Numbered from the stretch's first letter, positions 1-6,602 are shown. The stretch: DNA of 6,675 nt from Melioribacteraceae bacterium (GCA_027858595.1 JAQICK010000229.1:1-6675); one strand, 5' to 3'. A program made the numbers and translations. Notes: generated from the letters alone by a model not told the origin.

Positions 1-32
1 GAAAGACAGCGTGTTTTGAAATAGTAAAAAAT

Positions 33-54
33 GCTGAGTTAATTAGAACTCAGC
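33..54. terminator. Perfect 8-bp hairpin, possible terminator
   Basis: GCTGAGTT (33-40) pairs without mismatch with AACTCAGC (47-54) around a 6-base loop AATTAG. Six A (26-31) precede the stem, so a leftward transcript would have hairpin then U-run, which is the intrinsic terminator layout for the minus strand. On the plus strand the stem is followed by CGTATATTCTT, a poor U-tract. No leftward gene lies to the right of it, so it more likely ends a rightward gene located left of the window, or serves both directions. The hairpin is seen directly; its role is inferred. Confidence 0.45.
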
Positions 55-249
55 CGTATATTCTTGCAAAAAAGTCATTTCGAAATCTTTAGAGTTATAT
101 ATATTGTTACAATTCCACAAACTTATTTGTTGTATATCCGTCTATAAACTATAACTTTTAATAATAAATATAAAACAAATATTAGTATTCATGTTTAATA
201 TACTTGGTTTATATTTCAACCATTAACAAACAAAAAATGGGAGTCTTTT

Positions 250-1128
250 ATGAAAGCAGTTCTTTTTTCACTTCTTGTTACATTTATATTTTCTCTACAA
301 ATTTCAGCCTTCCAAAATGACGACTTAGATAAAGCAAAACAACTTATTAGCGAGAAAAAATTTGATGCCGCAATAACTCTTTTTGAGAAAATTATAGACG
401 TTGATGAAAAAAATCACGAAGCCTATTTTGAATTAGGAAAAGCATATATGTCTCTTAATGATGCTGAAGAGGCAACCGAATGCTTTGAAGAAACTATTGA
501 CTTACAAGATGAAAATGCAGACTACCATTTCTGGCTTGGTAGAGCAATTGGCATGGATGCACAAACCTCCAATGTTTTTAGCCAAGCATTGATGGCATCT
601 GATATTTTGGAAGAGTTTGAAAGAACAGTTGAGTTAGACCCAACACACATTCCAGGAAGAATGGGAGTGATTGGTTTTTACACTAACGCTCCTGGAATTA
701 TGGGTGGTGATTTAGATAAAGCAAAATTAAATGCAATAGAAGTAATTGAACTGGATGAAGCCAAAGGCAGAATGGCATTAGCACGTGTTTATTTAAAAGA
801 AGAAAAAATGGACTCGGTAGAAATTCAAATTAAAATATTAGAAGAAAAGTTTGGAACTGAAAAGTCTGCTGCGTCATTTTATAATTCATTGGGTTACTAC
901 TACCTTGGGCAAGATAGTGTTGATAAAGCAATAGTCGCTTTTGAAAAACAAGTTGAGTTAAATCCTAAAAGTGCAAACGCCTACGATAGTCTGGGCGATG
1001 GTTATAAAGCTGCAAAAAGATATGAAGATGCAATTGCACAATACAAAAAAGCATTAGAAATAAATCCTGAGTTTACAGCATCAGCAAATAATATTGAAGA
1101 GTTGCAAAAAATAATAAAACCTAAGTGA
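250..1128 (+). CDS. Secreted tetratricopeptide-repeat (TPR) protein
   Basis: This is a 292-residue protein with a Sec-type signal peptide (Met1-Lys2, hydrophobic core 4-16, likely cleavage near QISA20), so it is probably periplasmic. TPR-like helix pairs are visible at about 25-58 and 59-92, and two canonical C-terminal repeats lie at about 210-243 and 244-277 (for example LGYYYLGQDSVDKAIVAFEK, then SLGDGYKAAKRYEDAIAQYK). Between them, about 93-200 is less regular and contains NAPGIMGGD (146-153), a loop I recall from other bacterial TPR proteins of unknown function. TPR domains bind other proteins; no enzyme motif is visible. The ATG is supported by GGGAG at 239-243, six bases upstream, and by the signal peptide starting right at it. 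The gene is followed by 149 non-coding bases and looks monocistronic. No specific partner can be named. Confidence 0.9.
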   Translation: MKAVLFSLLVTFIFSLQISAFQNDDLDKAKQLISEKKFDAAITLFEKIIDVDEKNHEAYFELGKAYMSLNDAEEATECFEETIDLQDENADYHFWLGRAIGMDAQTSNVFSQALMASDILEEFERTVELDPTHIPGRMGVIGFYTNAPGIMGGDLDKAKLNAIEVIELDEAKGRMALARVYLKEEKMDSVEIQIKILEEKFGTEKSAASFYNSLGYYYLGQDSVDKAIVAFEKQVELNPKSANAYDSLGDGYKAAKRYEDAIAQYKKALEINPEFTASANNIEELQKIIKPK

Positions 1129-1239
1129 AAATATGATGTTTTATAGAGATAACAAGTGGTAAAAAAAACAAATTACGAGTTTTATTTCTTGGATGCAAAT
1201 CTTTTTTAATTAAACTCAACGAAACCTTCTATTTATGAG

Positions 1240-1247
1240 TATCTTTG
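1240..1247 (+). promoter_or_regulatory. Bacteroidota-type -7 promoter element
   Basis: TATCTTTG is an exact match to the TAnnTTTG -7 element used by the primary sigma factor of Bacteroidota. It lies 31 bases upstream of the helicase ATG, giving an expected short leader of about 20-25 bases. A TTG at the -33 position, about 19-20 bases further upstream, is not evident, so the support rests on the -7 element and its position. Confidence 0.5.
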
Positions 1248-1277
1248 CAGTTGAATTTAATTTAAAATGAGAAGATT

Positions 1278-3194
1278 ATGAAAAGTTTTGCAGAGATAGG
1301 AATTGAGAAAAACATTCTTAAAGCTATCGAAGAACTTGGTTTTGAAAGTCCAATGCCAGTTCAAGAAAAAGTTATACCACAACTATTAAACGACGAAGGA
1401 AACGATATAGTAGCACTTGCCCAAACAGGCACAGGAAAAACTGCCGCTTTTGGATTGCCATTGCTTCAACGAGTAGATTTATCAAACAAGAAAACCCAAC
1501 ATGTGATTATAAGTCCAACCAGAGAACTTTGTGTTCAAATTGCGGATGATATAAAATCATATTCAAAATATGAAAGTGGAATAAAAGTAGTTGCTGTTTT
1601 TGGTGGTGCTAGTATCGATCATCAAGTAAAAGCTATTAAGAGAGGGGCACACATTATTTCGGCAACACCTGGACGTTTGTTAGATTTAATTAATCGTCGA
1701 GTTATTGATTTAAGAGAAATAAAGACTGTTGTTTTAGATGAAGCCGATGAAATGCTTAACATGGGTTTCCGCGAAGACCTTGAAGATATTTTAAGCGATA
1801 CACCAGCTGAAAAACAAACTCTTCTTTTTTCGGCTACAATGCCGCGCGAAGTAAAAAAGATTGCAGATAAATTCATGAATAATGCAATTGAATTTACAGT
1901 TGGTAAAAAGAATGCTGGTGCAGACAATGTATCGCACATCTGTTATTCAGTTCATGCACGGGATAGATATCTTGCGCTTAAAAGAATTGTAGATTTTAAT
2001 CCTGATATTTACGGAATAGTTTTCTGTCGCACAAGACTTGAAACACAAGATATTGCTTCTAAGCTAATGAATGACGGATACAACGCCGATGCGATTCATG
2101 GAGATCTTTCTCAAGCACAACGTGATGTTGTGATGGGCAAATTTAGAACTAAACATATCAGTCTTTTAGTAGCAACAGATGTTGCTGCACGTGGAATTGA
2201 CATTAACGATTTAACACATGTAATTAACTACAACCTTCCCGACGAACTAGAAATTTACACTCATAGAAGTGGAAGAACTGGTAGAGCTGGAAAATCTGGA
2301 ATTTCTATTATTATTTCTAACCTTAAAGAAAAAAGAAAAATTTCTACAATTGAAAAAAAGATTGGAAAAAAAATTGAACATCTTCCTGTTCCTTTAGGAA
2401 AAGAAATTTGCAAAGTTCAGCTATTTCATGTTATTGACAGAATGGAAAAAGTGGCTGCTGATTCAGTAGAAATTGATGAGTTCCTTCCAGAAATAAATAA
2501 AAAATTGGAATGGTTAGATAGAGATGAGTTAATCAAAAAGTTTGTATCTGTAGAATTTAATAGATTTTCTGATTACTACAGAAATACTGCCGACTTAAAT
2601 AAACCAACCGATGACCGTAAATCCAGACGCGAGGAAAGATCTCGTGGTGGAAATAGTGAAGGATATACTCGTTTCTTCCTTAATCTTGGTTCAATGGATA
2701 ATTTAGGACCAGCTGATTTAATAGGAATGGTAAATGATCTAACTGGTGTTCGTGATATTCAAATTGGCGAGATTGATATTAAAAAATCATTTTCATTTTT
2801 TGAAGTTGACAGCGAATTTAAAGATCAATTGCTAGACACATTTAATAAAGCAGAACACAAGGGAAGAAAAATAAATCTTGAAATATCTGATAGAGCGGCA
2901 AAACCACAATCTTCCGGTGGCAGAAGACGCTCCAACGACAGAAAGTCTTTTAGCAGAGGTGGTAGATCTTCCGATAGAGGCGGAAAATCTTTTGGCAGAG
3001 GTGATAAACCATCTGGCGGAAGTAAATCTTATGGCAGAAGCGACAAACCATCTGGTGGAAGCGATAAATCTTATGGTAAAAGTGATAAGTCTTATGACGA
3101 AGTGATAACTCAAGCAGTAACAGTAGAAGTGGAAGAAAAACAGAACGTAAATTTAGCGGTAGTTCAAATAATAGAAGAAGTAAATAGCACATAA
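1278..3194 (+). CDS. deaD: DEAD-box ATP-dependent RNA helicase (DeaD/CsdA type), tail apparently frameshifted
   Basis: This cytoplasmic ATP-dependent RNA helicase belongs to a family that unwinds RNA duplexes in ribosome assembly, mRNA turnover and cold adaptation. All core motifs are intact: Q motif GFESPMPVQ (21-29), motif I AQTGTGKT (48-55), PTREL (80-84), TPGR (130-133), DEAD (154-157), SAT (185-187), the ATDVAARGID motif (299-308) and HRSGRTGR (329-336). A DbpA-type RNA-binding domain (RRM-like fold) follows at about 463-538. A basic Arg/Ser/Gly-rich low-complexity tail runs from 539 and should help bind RNA. After Tyr606 the frame changes character abruptly: the last 32 residues are acidic and hydrophobic (for example TVEVEEKQNVNLAVVQIIEE). 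The -1 frame from 3098 encodes RSDNSSSNSRSGRKTERK and more of the same, stopping at 3185-3187. One missing G near 3096 explains this and would give a 636-residue protein. The helicase core should be unaffected. There is a perfect -7 element upstream and only a weak GAGAAG before the ATG. The symbol reflects family resemblance; a csdA/dbpA-like paralogue is also possible. Confidence 0.96.
   Translation: MKSFAEIGIEKNILKAIEELGFESPMPVQEKVIPQLLNDEGNDIVALAQTGTGKTAAFGLPLLQRVDLSNKKTQHVIISPTRELCVQIADDIKSYSKYESGIKVVAVFGGASIDHQVKAIKRGAHIISATPGRLLDLINRRVIDLREIKTVVLDEADEMLNMGFREDLEDILSDTPAEKQTLLFSATMPREVKKIADKFMNNAIEFTVGKKNAGADNVSHICYSVHARDRYLALKRIVDFNPDIYGIVFCRTRLETQDIASKLMNDGYNADAIHGDLSQAQRDVVMGKFRTKHISLLVATDVAARGIDINDLTHVINYNLPDELEIYTHRSGRTGRAGKSGISIIISNLKEKRKISTIEKKIGKKIEHLPVPLGKEICKVQLFHVIDRMEKVAADSVEIDEFLPEINKKLEWLDRDELIKKFVSVEFNRFSDYYRNTADLNKPTDDRKSRREERSRGGNSEGYTRFFLNLGSMDNLGPADLIGMVNDLTGVRDIQIGEIDIKKSFSFFEVDSEFKDQLLDTFNKAEHKGRKINLEISDRAAKPQSSGGRRRSNDRKSFSRGGRSSDRGGKSFGRGDKPSGGSKSYGRSDKPSGGSDKSYGKSDKSYDEVITQAVTVEVEEKQNVNLAVVQIIEEVNST
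3003..3096 (+). repeat. In-frame repeat in helicase tail
   Basis: There are two and a half tandem copies of a unit encoding DKPSGGS(D)KSYG(R/K)S. Copy 1 is 39 bases (3003-3041), copy 2 is 42 bases with one extra codon (3042-3083), and a partial third copy (DKSY) begins at 3084. The copies differ mostly at third codon positions (GAT/GAC, GGC/GGT, AGT/AGC), which suggests selection on the protein sequence. The partial copy ends at the point where the reading frame appears to lose one base. Confidence 0.85.
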
Positions 3195-3273
3195 TGTCTA
3201 ATTTTTAATTAACTTTAATTTTACTAAACTTAATTGTTGGAATTATTACTCTTTATTAGATTGGAACAAATTA

Positions 3274-5070
3274 ATGGATACAAAGTCAAAACATACATTT
3301 CACATCCCAGTAATGGGAATAAGTTATACAATTGATTCGCCTATTAAAACTGCTCATTTAGGAATTTCTTCAGTGATGTCGATATTTGAACATAATATGG
3401 TTGAAAAAATGCGAAAGTATTATGCCGAAAAGTTCAATTTTCCATTTGAGCCAATAACAACAAAAACGGAAGACTTTAGAGCGGAGCGTATTACATCTTA
3501 TCTAAATTTAGTTGATGAAATTGTAAAAGAAAAATTTGACAAACTAAAAAATTCAGTTGTTGAAAAAAGAGAAGAACTAGAAAAATATTTTGAATTGCTC
3601 CCTTCGCTTTCCGATTTGCGTCAGCAATTTGATGAAATGGTTGCCAACAATACTAACATACAAGATATTCAAAAATGGTTAAATGAAAACCTAACCCTCG
3701 GTGGAATTGATGTAAACATTATGACAAAGTTGGATGGACCTAATTACAAAGGTAACGAACAGCTTTCCGTTGAACACAACAATGCACACACAGCAATAAG
3801 AGGTTATGCCAACAGCACGCTTGAATCTTCAATTGTCCTTTCTGCGGGGATGAATCCGAGGCTTTTTGGATATATGGAAAAGTTTGATGATTTTTTCCCA
3901 GACACCAATGGAAATTTCAAAAAGAAAATTATAATTAAAGTTAGCGATTACCGTTCTGCTTTAATTCAAGGAAAGTTTTTTGCAAAAAAAGGTCTTTGGG
4001 TTTCTGAGTTCCGCGTAGAATCAGGGCTTAATTGTGGTGGACATTTATTTGCATCTGATGGATATTTACTTGGTCCAATTTTGGAAGAATTCAAAAACAA
4101 CCGAGAAACATTACTTGAAATTACATACAAAATGTTTAAGGATGCTTTGGATAAGAAGGGCAAAAAAGCTCCAGATACAATTCCAGAAGTAAAACTAACC
4201 GCACAAGGCGGCGTTGGCACTGCTGATGAACACGACTTTTTGATAAATTATTTTGATGTAGATTCAGTTGGTTGGGGAACTCCTTATTTACTTGTTCCTG
4301 AAGCAACATCTATTGACGAGCAAACAATGAAAGTTTTAAGCGACGCAAAAGAAGAAGATTTATATTTATCTAAAGCTTCTCCACTCGGAGTTCCGTTTAA
4401 TAATGTTAGAGGAAGCTCAAAAGATATTGAACGAAAACAACTGGCTGCTAACGGAAACCCCGGAAGTGCATGCCCTAAAAGATTTTTAGCGTTTGATACT
4501 ACTTATAGCGATAAAGCCCTTTGCACAGCATCCACAAAATTTATTAACATTAAGGTTGATGAATTAAAAGCTGAAAATTTATCTCAAGAGGAATATGATT
4601 CGAAGTATGCTACAATTACTGAGAAAGAGTGCTTATGCAACGGACTGACAAATTCTGTGTTGTTAGTATATAATCTTGATACAAGAATGGAAGGCGAAGC
4701 GGTTTCAGTTTGTCCTGGGCCCAACATGGCTTATTATTCAGGCACATCCACACTTAAACAAATGGTCGACCATATTTATGGAAGAATGAACATACTTAAT
4801 ACAGATAGTCGTCCAAATATGTTTATTAAAGAATTAAAAATGTATATCGATTTCTTAAAAGATAAAATGGACGAAGCTCCATCACCTTTTACCGACAAGC
4901 AAATTAAATACTTTGATACTTTCCAAACAAACTTGAATAACGGAATTGAATACTACAAAAAAATGTTTGCCGAAAACAGAGATTCTGTTAAAGAAACTTA
5001 CGATAAAGTAATTTCCGATTTAGAGAATTTAGAGTTGGAATTAAAACAGTTTATGATACAAGCTGTTTAA
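3274..5070 (+). CDS. Uncharacterised large protein, probable nitronate monooxygenase/FabK-like TIM-barrel flavoprotein
   Basis: This is a 598-residue protein without a signal peptide or membrane segment, so it is probably cytoplasmic. I do not recognise a named function. The following are seen in order: HIPVMGISYTIDSP (10-23), like the first strand and loop of FMN barrels of the nitronate monooxygenase group; a charged helical stretch (about 40-140); IVLSAGMNP (187-195); IIIKVSDYRSALIQGKFFAK (219-238) leading to ESGLNCGGH (249-257), which resembles the family's GxExGGH with the catalytic His (here His257); LTAQGGVGT (308-316), like the AxGGI phosphate-binding loop; and VDSVGWGTPYLLVPEA (329-344), like the final barrel strand. 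Typical members of that family are about 310-360 residues. The C-terminal part (346-598) is extra and contains Cys400, 417, 453, 455 and 480, then a helical, coiled-coil-like end (about 515-595). The start ATG follows GGA at 3263-3265. No terminator separates it from the helicase 79 bases upstream, and a strong one follows. Flavin binding and activity are inferred only. Confidence 0.75.
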   Translation: MDTKSKHTFHIPVMGISYTIDSPIKTAHLGISSVMSIFEHNMVEKMRKYYAEKFNFPFEPITTKTEDFRAERITSYLNLVDEIVKEKFDKLKNSVVEKREELEKYFELLPSLSDLRQQFDEMVANNTNIQDIQKWLNENLTLGGIDVNIMTKLDGPNYKGNEQLSVEHNNAHTAIRGYANSTLESSIVLSAGMNPRLFGYMEKFDDFFPDTNGNFKKKIIIKVSDYRSALIQGKFFAKKGLWVSEFRVESGLNCGGHLFASDGYLLGPILEEFKNNRETLLEITYKMFKDALDKKGKKAPDTIPEVKLTAQGGVGTADEHDFLINYFDVDSVGWGTPYLLVPEATSIDEQTMKVLSDAKEEDLYLSKASPLGVPFNNVRGSSKDIERKQLAANGNPGSACPKRFLAFDTTYSDKALCTASTKFINIKVDELKAENLSQEEYDSKYATITEKECLCNGLTNSVLLVYNLDTRMEGEAVSVCPGPNMAYYSGTSTLKQMVDHIYGRMNILNTDSRPNMFIKELKMYIDFLKDKMDEAPSPFTDKQIKYFDTFQTNLNNGIEYYKKMFAENRDSVKETYDKVISDLENLELELKQFMIQAV

Positions 5071-5091
5071 ACCAAATATTTTAACTTTTAC

Positions 5092-5131
5092 AAATCCCAA
5101 TTTAGACGAATCTAGATTGGGATTTTTTTTT
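5092..5131 (+). terminator. Strong intrinsic terminator
   Basis: The sequence 5092-5106 pairs with 5111-5125 as a 15-bp stem (one G-T pair, core TCCCAAT/ATTGGGA) closing a CGAA tetraloop. It runs directly into nine T (5123-5131). It starts 22 bases after the stop of the 598-residue protein gene and should end that transcript. The 5' side lacks an A-run beyond AAA, so it appears directed rightward. Confidence 0.93.
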
Positions 5132-5169
5132 GTCATATTGGAAATTTGTTAAAATGATTATATTAGTAT

Positions 5170-5775
5170 ATGATTAAATTAAGAACTCAGTTTATGTTTT
5201 TAGCCCTTTTTCTTTTACTAACGTCCAAAGAATTTTATTCACAAACCAATGCTCACTCGCTTGGTATGGATGTTGGGTATTTGGGTAGTGCCGACCAATA
5301 TTCGGGTTTAGTAATATTTCCAGAAGTTTTTGTTAGTGGTAATTTTTTCACTTATAATTTTAATTGGAAAATAAACATGGGCTATTGGGATGATGGTGTT
5401 AAGAAACCATTGTTCACTGATTCTCCAACATACTCTTATTCCAGTTTTGTTTTAAGTTCAGAATTAATTTATTTGCTTCCCATCACAAAATTAGATCGTC
5501 CATCTCCAGTAAGACTTCTGTCTGGATTTTCATATCACTATGTTGATTCAAAAATTATTGACAACTACGGTAATTGGGCTGCTTACTCTGAAAATTTCAC
5601 GGGCAATTTGTTTTATTTTGATGTGGGATTAGAAATTCATATTCTAATTCAAAGACAACTAACATTGTTTCTTAAAGGAGCAGGATATTTTCCCTTAAAT
5701 AACAGAAAATTTTTGGAAGAAAACAAGTGGAGGCTTCAATTAAGCTTGGGCATAAATTATAATTTTAAGCTGTAA
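5170..5775 (+). CDS. Secreted, probable outer-membrane beta-barrel protein, hypothetical
   Basis: This is a 201-residue protein with a signal peptide: Lys3/Arg5, hydrophobic core 8-18, and cleavage probably within 24-28 near FYSQTNA. The mature part is rich in Tyr, Phe, Asn, Gly and Ser. It shows alternating polar/hydrophobic stretches that look like amphipathic beta-strands (for example FFTYNFNWKINMGYW 59-73, FVLSSELIYLLP 93-104, NLFYFDVGLEIHIL 146-159, LQLSLGINYNF 189-199). The length would suit a small barrel of about eight strands. The C-terminus ends INYNFKL rather than with a terminal aromatic residue, so insertion by the Bam system is likely but not certain. No family motif is recognised. 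The ATG at 5170 is preferred over Met9 (5194) because it supplies the basic N-region; an in-frame stop lies just upstream at 5164-5166. The gene sits alone between a terminator and a converging gene. A strictly periplasmic beta protein is the alternative. Confidence 0.78.
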   Translation: MIKLRTQFMFLALFLLLTSKEFYSQTNAHSLGMDVGYLGSADQYSGLVIFPEVFVSGNFFTYNFNWKINMGYWDDGVKKPLFTDSPTYSYSSFVLSSELIYLLPITKLDRPSPVRLLSGFSYHYVDSKIIDNYGNWAAYSENFTGNLFYFDVGLEIHILIQRQLTLFLKGAGYFPLNNRKFLEENKWRLQLSLGINYNFKL

Positions 5776-5804
5776 TAATTATCTTTTAAAGATTACAATT
5801 TAAA

Positions 5805-5833
5805 GTAGTGGTCGCAAGGTTTGCGTCCACCAC
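5805..5833. terminator. Hairpin between convergent genes
   Basis: CGCAA (5813-5817) pairs with TTGCG (5821-5825) around the loop GGT. After a T-T mismatch, GTGG (5808-5811) pairs with CCAC (5827-5830), and two more pairs follow after an A-C mismatch. It sits in the 69-base gap between two converging stop codons, the expected place for a shared terminator. Neither side has a good U-run (only TTTAAATT on the minus strand), so it would be weak, or may serve as a 3'-end stabilising structure. Confidence 0.5.
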
Positions 5834-5844
5834 AAAACAAATAA

Positions 5845-6456
5845 TTATTGGTTTAACTGAACCAAAGCATCGGCAGCTAATTTGCCAACTTCTTCATTTG
5901 GATATTTCTCTGCTAACTTTTCCCAAATCTTTTTGGCATCGTCCTCTCTGCCTTGCACAGCAGCCATTACTCCAAGATTATATTTAGCTTCTAGGTTTTT
6001 ATCATCCAATGCAATTATTTTTTTTGTTACAACTTCTGCCATTTGATAATTTTGATTATTGTAAAACGCTAATCCCTCTGCAAGAAGAATGTCGGTTCTG
6101 TTTGGATCTATAGCAAGAATTTTTTCATATAACTCAATTGCTTTTTCAGTCTGGTGCGACATCCCAAGAGTTTGAGCATAATTTTTCATTGCTAAAGTAT
6201 CGTTGGGGTTTGTTTCGTGAGCTAGTTTATATTCTTCTAACTTAGTCCCAAAATCTTCACGCACATTATTTTTAGAAGGAGTGTCCTCCCCCATTCCATT
6301 CATACCTTGATGAACTGCATCTTTTGGCATTTCCATATCGCTGCTTGGGTTTGAGATTGTTGTTAATTCTTCTTTATTATTTGAACTAGTAATTACAATT
6401 CCTGCAATTATTATCACAAAGATAATACCATACATAGATAGTGGATATAGTTTCAA
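5845..6456 (-). CDS. Membrane-anchored TPR protein
   Basis: This is a 203-residue protein with a single N-terminal hydrophobic segment (about 9-23, YGIIFVIIIAGIVIT), probably an uncleaved anchor. A Met/His-containing linker follows (about 24-66, including MEMPKDAVHQGMNGMGED at 41-58), and then TPR units at about 87-120, 121-154 and 155-188 (NYAQTLGMSHQTEKAIELYE is the clearest first helix pair). The layout resembles the periplasmic TPR part of CcmH/NrfG cytochrome c assembly factors, but no ccm gene is visible and no CXXC motif exists, so the role is left open. The listed start is TTG at 6456-6454. ATG at 6435 (residue 8) is an alternative but would begin at the edge of the membrane segment. 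An ATG at 6467 lies one base out of frame: one more A in the run at 6459-6463 would give MEKTLKLYPLSMYG, a more natural start. Confidence 0.85.
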   Translation of the reverse strand: MKLYPLSMYGIIFVIIIAGIVITSSNNKEELTTISNPSSDMEMPKDAVHQGMNGMGEDTPSKNNVREDFGTKLEEYKLAHETNPNDTLAMKNYAQTLGMSHQTEKAIELYEKILAIDPNRTDILLAEGLAFYNNQNYQMAEVVTKKIIALDDKNLEAKYNLGVMAAVQGREDDAKKIWEKLAEKYPNEEVGKLAADALVQLNQ

Positions 6457-6500
6457 TGTTTTTCCATTTATTTGTTAAAATGTGTGTTATTAATTTATTA

Positions 6501-6508
6501 CAAAATTG
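6501..6508 (-). promoter_or_regulatory. Candidate -7 element for the minus-strand TPR gene
   Basis: On the minus strand this reads CAATTTTG, one mismatch from TAnnTTTG. It lies about 33-45 bases upstream of the possible starts of the TPR gene, a suitable distance. No matching -33 TTG is seen. It slightly overlaps the left arm of the inverted repeat at 6507-6517, so a protein bound there could affect this promoter. Weak evidence. Confidence 0.3.
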
Positions 6509-6560
6509 TATTCTAGGCAATTAAGTTTTTTATTCTCTGTGAATTTTACCTAGAATTACA
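6507..6560. promoter_or_regulatory. Inverted repeat in divergent intergenic region
   Basis: TGTATTCTAGG (6507-6517) and CCTAGAATTACA (6549-6560) are inverted copies, with eight exact bases (ATTCTAGG/CCTAGAAT) and four more matching if one A is skipped. The arms are 31 bases apart, roughly three helical turns between arm edges, and lie between a leftward and a rightward gene. It could be a two-site operator controlling both, or a long-loop hairpin in the leader of either transcript. The repeat is seen directly; its function is inferred. Confidence 0.45.
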
Positions 6561-6602
6561 GCGATTCAGAGGGAACTTTAAATTCATAAAAAACAATGAT
6601 TT

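Noticed and set aside
1..92. Tail of an upstream gene
   Set aside because: All three plus frames reach a stop (17-19, 22-24, about 90). None of the short fragments can be told from non-coding sequence, so no partial gene is called, although the hairpin at 33-54 would suit the end of one.
117..130. Small hairpin ACAAA-CTTA-TTTGT
   Set aside because: Five AT-rich pairs in AT-rich DNA are expected by chance, with no link to a gene end or start.
1129..1239. Terminator after the first TPR gene
   Set aside because: A-run, then T-rich stretch (around 1165-1210), but the possible pairing is short and AT-only with a long loop, so no convincing stem.
1622..1939. Minus-strand open frame of 105 codons
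   Set aside because: It lies wholly inside the helicase core opposite the DEAD motif region; the protein is Ser-rich antisense shadow without any recognisable feature.
2832..3192. Overlapping open frames on both strands in the helicase tail
   Set aside because: They arise from the low-complexity repeat. The minus-strand products are monotonous Phe/Arg/Ser or Leu/Tyr/His text, and the plus-strand 75-codon frame is a repeat shadow. Only the -1 frame after 3098 is meaningful.
3195..3273. Terminator or promoter between helicase and flavoprotein-like gene
   Set aside because: Only A/T-rich sequence without a GC-containing stem. TAGATTGG at 3257-3264 is a poor -7 element too close to the ATG. Read-through from the helicase is the simpler view.
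3966..4220. Minus-strand open frame of 84 codons
   Set aside because: It is antisense to the most conserved part of the 598-residue protein, with no leader and no recognisable motif.
5138..5166. TTG-N18-TATATTAG as promoter of the beta-barrel gene
   Set aside because: The -7 half matches only partly and would place the transcript start at or inside the start codon at 5170. It could mean a leaderless message, but the evidence is too thin.
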